Shown here: piece by piece, positions 1 to 5,573 of the stretch
Layout: the number at the start of each line of letters is the position of its first letter
Numbering within the stretch: the stretch's first letter is position 1
DNA from: Spirochaetales bacterium Spiro_01
Lineage (GTDB): Bacteria; Spirochaetota; Spirochaetia; Sphaerochaetales; Sphaerochaetaceae
DNA: 5,573 bases
Assembly (NCBI GenBank): GCA_001604265.1
Contig: LVBC01000211.1
Span: 1-5,573 of the forward strand
Direction: 5' to 3'
Translations under genes and position numbers: made by a program
Notes under the pieces: generated by a model
The model's input: the letters and a program-made list of their open reading frames with translations, nothing else
What the model was told of the DNA's origin: nothing
Database searches by the model: none

Positions 1-43
1 CTATGAAGCTCTTTGATACATTCTTGATTTCGATCTTAGCCAT
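1..43 (-). CDS. Amino-acid ABC transporter ATP-binding protein, N-terminal fragment
   Basis: Only the first 14 codons are inside the window; the gene continues past the left edge. They read MAKIEIKNVSKSFI, the usual opening beta strand of an ABC ATPase (IxxKNVSKSF), just before the region where the A-loop and Walker A would follow. The ATG lies inside the end of the permease gene: the two overlap by 8 bp (ATGGCTAA), a common coupling arrangement in these operons. A GGAGAGG ribosome-binding site sits at 60-54, 10 nt upstream. By position after a family 3 binding protein and a HisM/GlnP-type permease, it should be the GlnQ/HisP-like ATPase that powers import on the cytoplasmic face. Walker A, signature and Walker B motifs lie outside the window, so the assignment rests on context and the first residues. 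Confidence 0.85.
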   Translation of the reverse strand, partial: MAKIEIKNVSKSFI

Positions 44-848
44 TCTTGTGAAGCCTCTCCTCCATCAGTCCTACCAGTCTGGAAAGGACGAGTGTGAAAA
101 TAAGATAGATAAGTGCAACGATAAGCATCGTCTGCAGTGAAAGGAAGGTCCTGGAGATGTACTCCCTTCCTTTCTTGAGGATATCAGAAAGGGCAAGGAC
201 AGATACGAGAGAGGAGTCCTTCAGCATGGAGATGAACTCGTTGCCGATTGCTGGAAGTACGACCTTTATCGTCTGTGGAAGGATGACGTACCTGAAGGTC
301 TGGACCTTTGTAAGACCGAGTGCTGTCGCAGCCTCTGTCTGTCCTTTTGGAATCGCCTGGATACCTGCCCTTATGATCTCACCCATGTAGGCACCGAAGC
401 AGATCGAGAGTGCGACGATGGCCGCTACGTTTCCTTCCATGTGGATAATCGAGCCGAGTGCGAAGTAGAGGAACATCAGCTGGACAAGCAGAGGGATGCC
501 TCTGATCAGTTCGACGTAGACACCACAGATGCCGTTGATCCACCTCTTGGATGAAACGGAGCCGATACCTGTGAAGGTTCCGATGATGACAGCGCCGATG
601 ATTGCGGCGATCGTAATCTCGAAGGTCGTCGGCGTGCCCTTGATCACGAAGAAGAATATCTTCCTGTATGGATCGGGGCGGAATATGATGAGAAAGAGCA
701 GGAGGATGAGCGAGCCTGTGAAGGTCAGGGCCCAGGAGGAGAGGATCCTCTTGTTTCCCTTCTTCGGGATGAGAACACCATCCGTCATCGTTATCGTCGT
801 ATGGGAGCTCTTCTCCTCTACGACCGGCATCTTTTCAAATTTCTTCAT
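36..848 (-). CDS. Polar amino-acid ABC transporter permease (HisM/GlnP family)
   Basis: This is a 270-residue inner-membrane permease of the His/Glu/Gln/Arg/opine family. After a hydrophilic cytoplasmic N-terminus of about 37 residues, longer than usual, come hydrophobic segments at roughly 38-56, 75-98, 112-132, 140-156, around 193-222, and 236-258. The family hallmark RGIPLLVQLMFLYF is at 116-129. The EAA loop that docks on the ATPase is at 172-191 (EAATALGLTKVQTFRYVILP), with its invariant G at 178. The KDSSLVSVL stretch at 210-218 is also typical of the family. The start is supported by AAAGGA at 861-856, 7 nt before the ATG. It lies 63 bp downstream of the binding-protein gene with a hairpin between them, and overlaps the ATPase gene by 8 bp. 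Only one permease gene is seen, so a homodimeric channel as in GlnHPQ is likely. The substrate cannot be fixed from sequence. Confidence 0.96.
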   Translation of the reverse strand: MKKFEKMPVVEEKSSHTTITMTDGVLIPKKGNKRILSSWALTFTGSLILLLFLIIFRPDPYRKIFFFVIKGTPTTFEITIAAIIGAVIIGTFTGIGSVSSKRWINGICGVYVELIRGIPLLVQLMFLYFALGSIIHMEGNVAAIVALSICFGAYMGEIIRAGIQAIPKGQTEAATALGLTKVQTFRYVILPQTIKVVLPAIGNEFISMLKDSSLVSVLALSDILKKGREYISRTFLSLQTMLIVALIYLIFTLVLSRLVGLMEERLHKNG

Positions 849-866
849 TCTGGATTCCTTTATAGC

Positions 867-894
867 AAAAAGAGGGAAGGACAGGCCTTCCCTC
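867..894 (-). terminator. Intra-operon hairpin with T-run (attenuator) after the binding-protein gene
   Basis: Read on the minus strand, GAGGGAAGG (894-886), a 5-nt loop and CCTTCCCTC (880-872) form a perfect 9-bp stem followed directly by TTTTT (871-867). It starts 17 nt after the binding-protein stop and ends just before the permease ribosome-binding site. This has the form of an intrinsic terminator, but it lies inside the operon. It probably gives partial termination and 3' mRNA protection, so more binding protein than permease/ATPase is made, as known for other binding-protein-dependent importers. Confidence 0.85.
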
Positions 895-911
895 GCTGAT
901 CATCCTGTATG

Positions 912-1688
912 TTACAGAAGGTTGTACTTCTTCTTGAGTGCGTCTACTGTACCATCCTTGACAAGTTTGTCATAGCCCTCGTTGATCAGGTCGAGCAGCT
1001 CCTTGTTGCCCTTGTTGACGACCATTGCGATATCCTCTGCAGTGGTGTTCTCGAGAGTACCTGTGACCTTGAGCTTGCCCTTGTAGTTCGGGTTTGCAAG
1101 GACGAAGTCGCTGGCTACGATGGAGTCGCAGACTACGACGTCGATGTTGCCGTTGATAAGAGCCATGACTGCCTCTGGAACTGCATCGTACTGCTTTGTC
1201 TTGATGCCTGCATCCTGTGCTGCGAAGTCGCCTGTGGTTCCGATCTGGACACCGACATTCACCTTGGCCTCGACGAGATCCTTCTCGTTCTTGTAGTCAG
1301 GGCTTTCGACCTTTGTGAGGATGGACTGTGTTACCTGGAAGATGACAGAAGAGAAGTCCATTGTCTGCTTTCTCTCCTCAGTGACGGATACGCCAGATGC
1401 GACTGCATCGTAGAGCTTGCCCTGCAGGCCAGCAAAGATGCCGTCCCATGCGACATTCTGGTACTTGATCTCGACACCCTGGACCTCGGCGATCTTCTGT
1501 ACGAGCTCGACCTCGTAGCCTACGACCTTTCCGGATTCGTCGACATATTCAAGTGGTGGCCACTCTGCATTGCCTGCGAAGGTGTAGGACTTCTTGCCTT
1601 CAGCTGCAGGAGCTTCCTTCTCGCCACCTGCAAAGAGTGCGGTGGTGACCATAAGTACAATTACCAGAGCAACGATAAGCTTCTTCAT
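912..1688 (-). CDS. Periplasmic amino-acid-binding protein (ABC importer, family 3 solute-binding protein)
   Basis: This is a 258-residue secreted protein that captures an amino acid and delivers it to the permease. Residues 1-20 are a signal peptide: MKK, a hydrophobic core, then ALFA before GGEKE. No Cys is present there, so signal peptidase I cleavage near residue 20 fits better than lipoprotein processing. A short Ala/Pro/Glu/Lys linker follows. The family 3 fold begins at about 36 with EWPPLEYVD (42-50) and GYEVELVQKIAE (58-69), close to the family signature. VTEERKQTMDFS (102-113) carries the Arg (106) that normally binds the ligand carboxylate. IGTTGDF (149-155) and DVVVCD (183-188) supply the second lobe and its Asp (188). 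An ATG 66 nt upstream is in frame, but it would put a hydrophilic stretch before the signal peptide and has no good ribosome-binding site. The chosen start has GGGAG at 1702-1698, 9 nt away. The ligand is probably a polar amino acid; which one is unknown. Confidence 0.95.
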   Translation of the reverse strand: MKKLIVALVIVLMVTTALFAGGEKEAPAAEGKKSYTFAGNAEWPPLEYVDESGKVVGYEVELVQKIAEVQGVEIKYQNVAWDGIFAGLQGKLYDAVASGVSVTEERKQTMDFSSVIFQVTQSILTKVESPDYKNEKDLVEAKVNVGVQIGTTGDFAAQDAGIKTKQYDAVPEAVMALINGNIDVVVCDSIVASDFVLANPNYKGKLKVTGTLENTTAEDIAMVVNKGNKELLDLINEGYDKLVKDGTVDALKKKYNLL

Positions 1689-1718
1689 TTGTATATTCTC
1701 CCAAAATAATTTCGAATT

Positions 1719-1777
1719 TATGCATAGTTTGTGCATATCACTCCAAATAGTCAACTAGTTTAGTGCATAAAAATGCA
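1719..1777 (-). promoter_or_regulatory. Candidate promoter/operator region of the ABC importer operon
   Basis: This AT-rich block lies 31-89 bp upstream of the binding-protein start. On the plus strand TAGTTTGTGCATA (1725-1737) recurs as TAGTTTAGTGCATA (1756-1769), about three helical turns apart. The palindrome TATGCATA is at 1719-1726 and the inverted repeat TGCAT-AAAA-ATGCA at 1764-1777. A -35-like TTGACT lies on the minus strand at 1754-1749, but no convincing -10 box sits 16-18 nt beyond it; AACTAT (1729-1724), at 19 nt, is the nearest. The repeats look like regulator sites, but no regulator gene is in the window. Confidence 0.4.
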
Positions 1778-1947
1778 GAAACTCGTATAAATATCCAGCC
1801 TTCGATGAATATATTTTCAAAAAAAGGACAGCAGGGAAAGAACTTGCCAGGTCCAGACTCTTCATTTCGCCGTGCAGCAATGGTCATGCTCGACAAATTG
1901 TAATACTATGTTCAATCGTATATGCGATCATTTTCAGGGAGATGGTG
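1778..1947 (+). promoter_or_regulatory. Divergent intergenic region upstream of the hypothetical protein/flavin reductase operon
   Basis: No gene is seen here. The stretch is AT-rich at 1790-1825 and again at 1895-1935. Possible -10-like boxes on the plus strand are TACTAT (1904-1909) and TATATG (1919-1924), the latter 15 nt after a -35-like TTGTAA (1898-1903); neither pair is near consensus. ATCGTATATGCGAT at 1915-1928 is a near-perfect palindrome overlapping the likely transcription start. AGGGAG at 1936-1941 is the ribosome-binding site; it directly abuts the first ATG (1942) and is 6 nt from the ATG at 1948, which decides the start. A promoter must lie here because the next genes are divergent from the importer, but its exact position is uncertain. 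Confidence 0.4.
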
Positions 1948-2337
1948 ATGGATCCAAGACAGGATAAGCTCGAGGAGCAGTTTGCCCAGCTCGAAAGGGG
2001 AATAGACGAGCATCTTGAGGATATGTTCGGTCAGAGACTTGCTCTGCATCCCTCGAGGATGCCCAGGGGCAGGGGCTCCAATCCGATAAACGATGGACTT
2101 TTCTCTGCGACGATAATCTTCTCGATGGGCTATGGAACCCAGTACGGCAGGGGATATATCGTCAATATCGGAGTAAGTACACTGGACTATGTGGACCCTG
2201 AGCTGAAGGACCAGATAATGAACGAGGCCTTCCACTTCGTCTCAGCACACTGCACCGACTATCTTCCGGATAGGAGCATAAAGGTCGTTCGCGACCAGGG
2301 AATGATAAAACTGATTGGGGATTTTTCCCTCAGATAA
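1948..2337 (+). CDS. Hypothetical protein, 129 residues
   Basis: I do not recognise this family. The product is 129 residues, soluble, with no signal peptide or membrane segment. It opens with a charged, probably helical segment (residues about 2-27, DPRQDKLEEQF onward), followed by a basic PRGRG patch at 39-43. A glycine/tyrosine-rich, probably beta-strand core comes next (GYGTQYGRGYIVNIGVS at 61-77). It ends with a helix (PELKDQIMNEAFHFVSAHC, 83-101) and a last strand near the C-terminus. I start it at the ATG at 1948 because AGGGAG lies 6 nt before it. The in-frame ATG at 1942 abuts that site and would add only Met-Val. The stop is 14 bp from the flavin reductase start, and the AAAGGAG of that gene overlaps this stop codon, so the two are co-transcribed and likely coupled. 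It could be an accessory partner of the flavoprotein, but nothing in the sequence proves it. Confidence 0.85.
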   Translation: MDPRQDKLEEQFAQLERGIDEHLEDMFGQRLALHPSRMPRGRGSNPINDGLFSATIIFSMGYGTQYGRGYIVNIGVSTLDYVDPELKDQIMNEAFHFVSAHCTDYLPDRSIKVVRDQGMIKLIGDFSLR

Positions 2338-2351
2338 AGGAGATATGGACA

Positions 2352-2915
2352 ATGAGAAGGGATCTTGGAGCAAAGGCATATCTGTATCCACAGCCGGTTC
2401 TGATCATCTCATCCTACGATGAGGATGGGAATATCGATGTGATGAATGCAGCCTGGGGCGGAATGAGCGACTACAAGAAGATATCGATGTGCATCGACAG
2501 GGGGCACAGGACCACTGCCAACATCCTCAAGAGCAGGGCAATGACGATTGCCATGGCCGATTCGGAGCATGTTGTCCAGTGCGACTACGTCGGAATCGTA
2601 TCTGCGAACAAGGAGCCGAGGAAGGCCGAGAAGTCAGGCTTCACCTTCACAAGAAGCGAGAAGGTCAATGCTCCGATCATAAACGAGCTTCCCTTCACCT
2701 TCGAGTGCAACCTCATAAGCTATGACAACGAGAGCGAGATCATGGTCTGCGAGATTGTCAACATCTCTGCCGACGAAAGGATTCTCGACAAGGATGGAAA
2801 GATCGACCTCTCAGTCTTCCATCCTATCACATTCGATGCAGCCAACAATGCATATGTAGAGCTTGGAAGGAAGGTCGGCAACGCCTTCAAGGATGGTACT
2901 GCTCTGATAAAGTAG
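2352..2915 (+). CDS. Flavin reductase family protein (FMN-binding split barrel, flavoredoxin-like)
   Basis: This is a 187-residue cytoplasmic protein of the flavin reductase-like / flavoredoxin group, which binds FMN and passes electrons between NAD(P)H or a donor protein and flavin. It shows the usual order: YPQPVLIISSYDEDGNIDVMNAAWGG at 12-37 (the strand-turn-strand with Asn and Trp before the flavin pocket), CIDRGHRTTANI at 47-58 (the R.T..NI element contacting FMN phosphate in relatives), AMADSEHVVQCDYVGIVSA at 67-85, and a C-terminal beta section ending at GNAFKDG. Length matches single-domain members. No fused rubredoxin or NADH domain is seen, so the electron donor is unknown. AAAGGAG at 2336-2342 lies 9 nt before the ATG. 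The gene ends in tandem stops (TAG TAA) followed by a strong terminator. It is the second gene of a two-gene operon. The family is broad, so the substrate cannot be predicted. Confidence 0.92.
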   Translation: MRRDLGAKAYLYPQPVLIISSYDEDGNIDVMNAAWGGMSDYKKISMCIDRGHRTTANILKSRAMTIAMADSEHVVQCDYVGIVSANKEPRKAEKSGFTFTRSEKVNAPIINELPFTFECNLISYDNESEIMVCEIVNISADERILDKDGKIDLSVFHPITFDAANNAYVELGRKVGNAFKDGTALIK

Positions 2916-2940
2916 TAATGATGGAGCGTTCCTGATGAAG

Positions 2941-2969
2941 ATGGTGCCAATCCAACTGGCACCATTTTT
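2941..2969 (+). terminator. Intrinsic terminator of the flavin reductase operon
   Basis: ATGGTGCCA (2941-2949), a 7-nt loop and TGGCACCAT (2957-2965) form a perfect 9-bp stem ending in TTTTT (2965-2969). The hairpin is 25 bp after the flavin reductase stop and 3 bp short of the stop of the convergent DUF262 gene. On the minus strand the same stem is followed by CTTCATC rather than a T-run, so it should act mainly on plus-strand transcripts. Confidence 0.92.
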
Positions 2970-2972
2970 CAT

Positions 2973-4238
2973 CTACAGAAGGCGGGCAAGCTCTCCTGCT
3001 TCCATATGTGGCTTCTCCATCAGACTTCTCATTGGTTCTGATAGCCACATGAAGTCGAAGGCATCCGGGTGCTGTGAAATGATCTCCATCTCCCTTTCAA
3101 GCAGCAGCTTTCCATCCTCGGAGGGGAAGGCTGGTGCGATCTCGTGCTCATCGAGATACTTCGAGATGTGCCAGGCTCCATTCTCGTTTCGTTTTGCAAT
3201 GTAATGGTCGAAGAGGAATCTCAGCTTCAGAAGGTAGAATGCGTACGCTTTGACATTCTCCTCTCCACGGAGAGCTTCCTCCGAGAGAATTGTCGGAAGA
3301 AGGCGCTTGTCATCCCCATCGAGACTCTTTCCAAGAAAGAGCGATGTACCAAGCAGCAGGAAGTGCGGAAAGTCGGTGACCGATGTGTTGATATCGTCTC
3401 CGCGCACTACTTCTGCTTCGGGAATCGAAAGAGTATCCTCCTCCTCGAGTATCTCGTCTATCGTCCTGAAGCGGTTCTCGTTCTCTCCATACAGGTGACC
3501 TACTATCATCCTCCACCAGGCAGAATAGTCGGTATCCAGGAGGGGATAGTGGCCATCGCCATAGTACATCCTGTTCCAGATTCTCTTCATGATTCCCATC
3601 TGAAGATAGCCATCGAAGGTGCCGATTGCACCCCAGATAAGAAGAAGTGCCTCCTTCTCTCTCTCGTCAGAGAGGTAGCCCAACAGAGTGGAGAGTATTA
3701 TCTCGTGCGCTTCAAGCTGCTTTCCCCGGCTGTTCATTATCTCGAAGTAGCGGTTGAGGTTCGTGTCCTCTGGAAGCTCGACTCTGAGAAGGTGGACCCT
3801 TGCAAGAAGGTATTCGAGGAAGGCACTGCTGTCACCGACAAGGTCTGCCATGGCCTGGAGAAGTACTGAATAGGCCCTGGCGAAGATATGCGAGGGATCG
3901 CACTCCCTGCCGCTCTTTATAGCCGCCATCGCCTCCTCGCTCTCCCTTCTTGCCTCGTAGCGGAGACCTGCATTCTCCTTCATTCCCAGCGCTGCAAGCA
4001 GGAGAAAGAGGGCAGTGAGGCGCTGCTGGCCATCGATCACCTCGAAGAGGCCATCCTTTCTGAGAAAGACGATCAGGGTACCGAGGTAGTAGCCATCCTC
4101 ATCTCTGACTCTCTGGTCCTCGATATCCTTCACAAGCGTCCTGAGTTCTGCTTCACTCCAGGCAAAGGCCCTCTGGTATATTGGGATGATATAGCTGTCG
4201 TTTCCCTGTGCGATGTTCCTTATCGTTAGGTCTGCCAT
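2973..4238 (-). CDS. DUF262 domain protein (GmrS-like) with canonical motifs; downstream member of a pair
   Basis: This is a 421-residue soluble protein with an N-terminal DUF262 domain, the ParB/sulfiredoxin-like NTP-binding fold found in GmrS, BrxU and SspE. The diagnostic motifs are intact: IPIYQRAFAW at 18-27, YLGTLIVF at 51-58, FEVIDGQQRLTALFLLL at 65-81 (DGQQR core) and YFEIMNSRGKQLEAHEI at 164-180. After about residue 190 comes a helical region with DFPHFLLLG (289-297) and LLKLRFLFDHYIAKR (336-350), as I recall from longer DUF262 proteins. The protein then ends at 421 without a recognisable HxxP/HNH motif of the DUF1524 nuclease. Its ATG shares an A with the TAA of the upstream DUF262 gene (TAATG), and GGGAGG at 4251-4246 is 7 nt away. 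The pair is probably an operon making two interacting subunits. A defence role is inferred from the family, not shown. The missing C-terminus could reflect shortening of a longer ancestor. Confidence 0.93.
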   Translation of the reverse strand: MADLTIRNIAQGNDSYIIPIYQRAFAWSEAELRTLVKDIEDQRVRDEDGYYLGTLIVFLRKDGLFEVIDGQQRLTALFLLLAALGMKENAGLRYEARRESEEAMAAIKSGRECDPSHIFARAYSVLLQAMADLVGDSSAFLEYLLARVHLLRVELPEDTNLNRYFEIMNSRGKQLEAHEIILSTLLGYLSDEREKEALLLIWGAIGTFDGYLQMGIMKRIWNRMYYGDGHYPLLDTDYSAWWRMIVGHLYGENENRFRTIDEILEEEDTLSIPEAEVVRGDDINTSVTDFPHFLLLGTSLFLGKSLDGDDKRLLPTILSEEALRGEENVKAYAFYLLKLRFLFDHYIAKRNENGAWHISKYLDEHEIAPAFPSEDGKLLLEREMEIISQHPDAFDFMWLSEPMRSLMEKPHMEAGELARLL

Positions 4239-5470
4239 TACTCTGCCTCCCTGAGGAACGAAAAGTCCCTGTCGAACTCTATGAGGCGATTTCTTTCACC
4301 ATTCTTCTGTCTGGTATTCCTCATCCCGGAGAGGTTCCTCTCGAAGTCATAGCTTATGACCTCATACGGGTCGATCGCCCTGTCGATCGTATTGAAGAGA
4401 CTGCTCTGCAAGAGCACATACTCGTTCACATCGTTCCATATGATCCCCTGATTCTCCAGCCTGAGTGCAAATGAGTAGATGAAGCAGGTCTCGAGAGCCT
4501 TCTCGAAGTCGGCTTCGGCAAAGCGGTCCAGGTACAGGAACAGAAGACCCTTGAAGAGCGAGTAGCAGTAGACCGAGCCGACATCGCTATCGCCGAACTC
4601 TCTCCTGACTCTCTCTTCAAGTCCCGGTGCATATCTGTCAATAAGCTCATCGAGCTGCTTCTCAAGGCTGTATGCATAGGCAACAAGGCTGAAGAAGCGC
4701 TTTCCATCGACAATCGTCTCGGTAAGAGAGAAGGGCGCTCTGTCCAGACCCCTTGCAAAGGGGTACTCCGTTCCCTCCGGGACCCCCTCGAAGGCGTGTA
4801 TCTCAGTATCCCTGAATGTGAGCGATGGTCTATGTAGCGCCCAGCATCTGATCGGATACCAGAGCTCGAAGAGCCTGTTGAGGTGCTCCTTGCTGTACGA
4901 CTCCCAGACCTCTGCAGTCTCTGCCATCCTCTCTTCAGTAACATCTCTCATTGCACACAGGTGGTACGCCTTCAGAAGGTCTGTAGGATCGAGTGTCTTT
5001 CCTCTTGCAACAGCAGAGTCGAAGAAGCGGAAGGTCTCTGGAAGCGAGTCGGTCGTGAAGACGATCATCTCCGTCCTCTCGAGGAAGAAGCTCCTGAAGA
5101 GATCGATATTCACACTCCTCAGGGCCCTCTTTATCTCATGGTATGAGCTTCTGATCCTTCTTGCACTCTCTCTGTCGTATTCGCGTTCTGCTGTGAATCC
5201 GCACTTTAGAGAGACGGCATTCGCAATGAGCTTCAGGGCTACAAGGCGCTGGTAGCCATCGATGACGAGCAGCTTTCCCTCTTCGTTCCTGTAGATGACT
5301 ATCTGCCCAAGACGGTATGCGCTCCTGTTCCTCTCCCTGTAGACATCCAGGACGATATTGCTGCTGGTAGAGTCCTGCCAGCGGAACTGCTGCTGGTAGG
5401 GAGGGACTGCAAAGCTTCCCATCCTCTCCAGAAGTGACTTCATATTGAGTAGTTCAGTTGTGATGCCCAT
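4238..5470 (-). CDS. DUF262 domain protein with degenerate motifs; upstream member of a pair
   Basis: This is a 410-residue soluble protein, also with an N-terminal DUF262 domain but with changed motifs. The usual PxYQRxFxW reads PPYQQQFRW (23-31) and the DGQQR core reads DGYQR within LLVIDGYQRLVALKL (67-81). A third family element is recognisable as FRFFDSAVARGKTLDPTDLLKAY (147-169), where the usual Asn of NxRGK is not conserved. The C-terminal half is helical, with CYSLFKGLLFLYLDRF (302-317) and FIYSFALRLENQG (330-342), and a basic, polar tail. No DUF1524/HNH motif, signal peptide or membrane segment is seen. GAGG at 5484-5481 lies 10 nt before the ATG. An internal in-frame Met (residue 10) is less likely, having no ribosome-binding site. 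It is the first gene after a strong promoter and overlaps the next by one base. The altered residues suggest weak or absent NTP hydrolysis, perhaps a regulatory or structural partner. Confidence 0.9.
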   Translation of the reverse strand: MGITTELLNMKSLLERMGSFAVPPYQQQFRWQDSTSSNIVLDVYRERNRSAYRLGQIVIYRNEEGKLLVIDGYQRLVALKLIANAVSLKCGFTAEREYDRESARRIRSSYHEIKRALRSVNIDLFRSFFLERTEMIVFTTDSLPETFRFFDSAVARGKTLDPTDLLKAYHLCAMRDVTEERMAETAEVWESYSKEHLNRLFELWYPIRCWALHRPSLTFRDTEIHAFEGVPEGTEYPFARGLDRAPFSLTETIVDGKRFFSLVAYAYSLEKQLDELIDRYAPGLEERVRREFGDSDVGSVYCYSLFKGLLFLYLDRFAEADFEKALETCFIYSFALRLENQGIIWNDVNEYVLLQSSLFNTIDRAIDPYEVISYDFERNLSGMRNTRQKNGERNRLIEFDRDFSFLREAE

Positions 5471-5490
5471 ATCATTCGTGCCTCATGGTG

Positions 5491-5519
5491 ACTATAGCAG
5501 TTTGCATCCAGTTTTTCAA
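5491..5519 (-). promoter_or_regulatory. Sigma-70-type promoter of the DUF262 pair
   Basis: On the minus strand a -35 box TTGAAA (5519-5514) and a -10 box TATAGT (5496-5491) are separated by exactly 17 nt, both 5 of 6 to consensus. Transcription should begin near 5484, giving a leader of only about 15 nt before the ATG at 5470, with the GAGG ribosome-binding site at the very 5' end. The region between this promoter and the right edge (5520-5573) is AT-rich and shows no gene. Confidence 0.8.
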
Positions 5520-5573
5520 AAAGGTAGGAAAATCGCCAGAAATGGTGGAGTGTGTTGCTTTTTGTTTAATTCC

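Noticed and set aside
909..1709. Long open frame on the plus strand across the binding-protein gene (266 codons)
   Set aside because: It is rich in Cys, Leu and Asp in a repetitive way typical of an antisense shadow of a real gene, has no family resemblance, and lies opposite a confidently assigned gene.
1689..1754. In-frame upstream ATG that would extend the binding protein by 22 residues
   Set aside because: The added residues are hydrophilic and would precede a clear signal peptide, no ribosome-binding site fits, and the segment overlaps the probable promoter. The ATG at 1688 has GGGAG at the right distance.
1821..1850. Possible minus-strand terminator: GGAC...GTCC followed by seven T
   Set aside because: Only four base pairs can form around a long loop, and no minus-strand gene ends upstream of it; it is better seen as a chance A/T run in the divergent region.
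2941..2969. The convergent hairpin as a bidirectional terminator also serving the DUF262 operon
   Set aside because: On the minus strand the stem is followed by CTTCATC, not a T-run, so only plus-strand termination is supported, though some effect on the minus strand cannot be excluded.
3144..3869. Long plus-strand open frame opposite the downstream DUF262 gene (241 codons)
   Set aside because: There is no recognisable motif, and it is antisense to a gene with clear DUF262 motifs; it follows from the codon bias of the real gene.
2973..5470. Recent horizontal transfer of the DUF262 pair judged by composition
   Set aside because: By eye, codon use (AGG Arg, CTC Leu, GAG Glu) and base composition look like the neighbouring genes, and no insertion sequence, integrase, tRNA or direct-repeat boundary is visible in the window.

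Overview
The window reads as a stretch of bacterial chromosome of about 50% G+C with compact, mostly operonic coding. The best guess for the host is a spirochaete of the Sphaerochaeta/Treponema type. This rests mainly on the style of the binding-protein signal peptide (a hydrophobic core ending in ALFA, then a GGEKE-rich, Ala/Pro/Glu linker) and frequent AGG and ATA codons. That is inference from general resemblance; no phylogenetic marker gene is present.

Layout. (1) 1-1688, minus strand: a polar amino-acid ABC importer operon. In transcription order it holds the family 3 periplasmic binding protein (912-1688), a hairpin with a T-run that looks like an intra-operon attenuator (867-894), the single inner-membrane permease (36-848), and the first 14 codons of the ATP-binding subunit, which runs off the left edge and overlaps the permease by 8 bp. 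(2) 1689-1947: an AT-rich divergent intergenic region with repeated TGCATA-type elements on the importer side and a near-palindrome just upstream of the plus-strand genes. (3) 1948-2969, plus strand: a two-gene operon with a 129-residue protein of unknown function, a flavin reductase / FMN-binding split-barrel protein, and a strong intrinsic terminator. (4) 2973-5519, minus strand: a two-gene operon behind a near-consensus sigma-70-type promoter. Both products carry a DUF262 (GmrS-like, ParB-fold) N-terminal domain. The two cistrons overlap through TAATG and are probably translationally coupled.

How the parts work together. The importer genes form a standard binding protein-permease-ATPase machine, and the hairpin would explain excess binding protein over membrane subunits. 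The unknown protein and the flavin reductase are co-transcribed, but their joint role cannot be told from sequence. The DUF262 pair is the most interesting locus. DUF262 is the NTP-sensing domain of GmrSD/BrxU/SspE-type anti-phage nucleases, yet neither protein shows a recognisable HNH (DUF1524) motif. The downstream protein keeps the canonical YQR and DGQQR motifs, while the upstream one has them altered to YQQ and DGYQR. This suggests an active/inactive paired-subunit arrangement, possibly a defence module, which remains a hypothesis.
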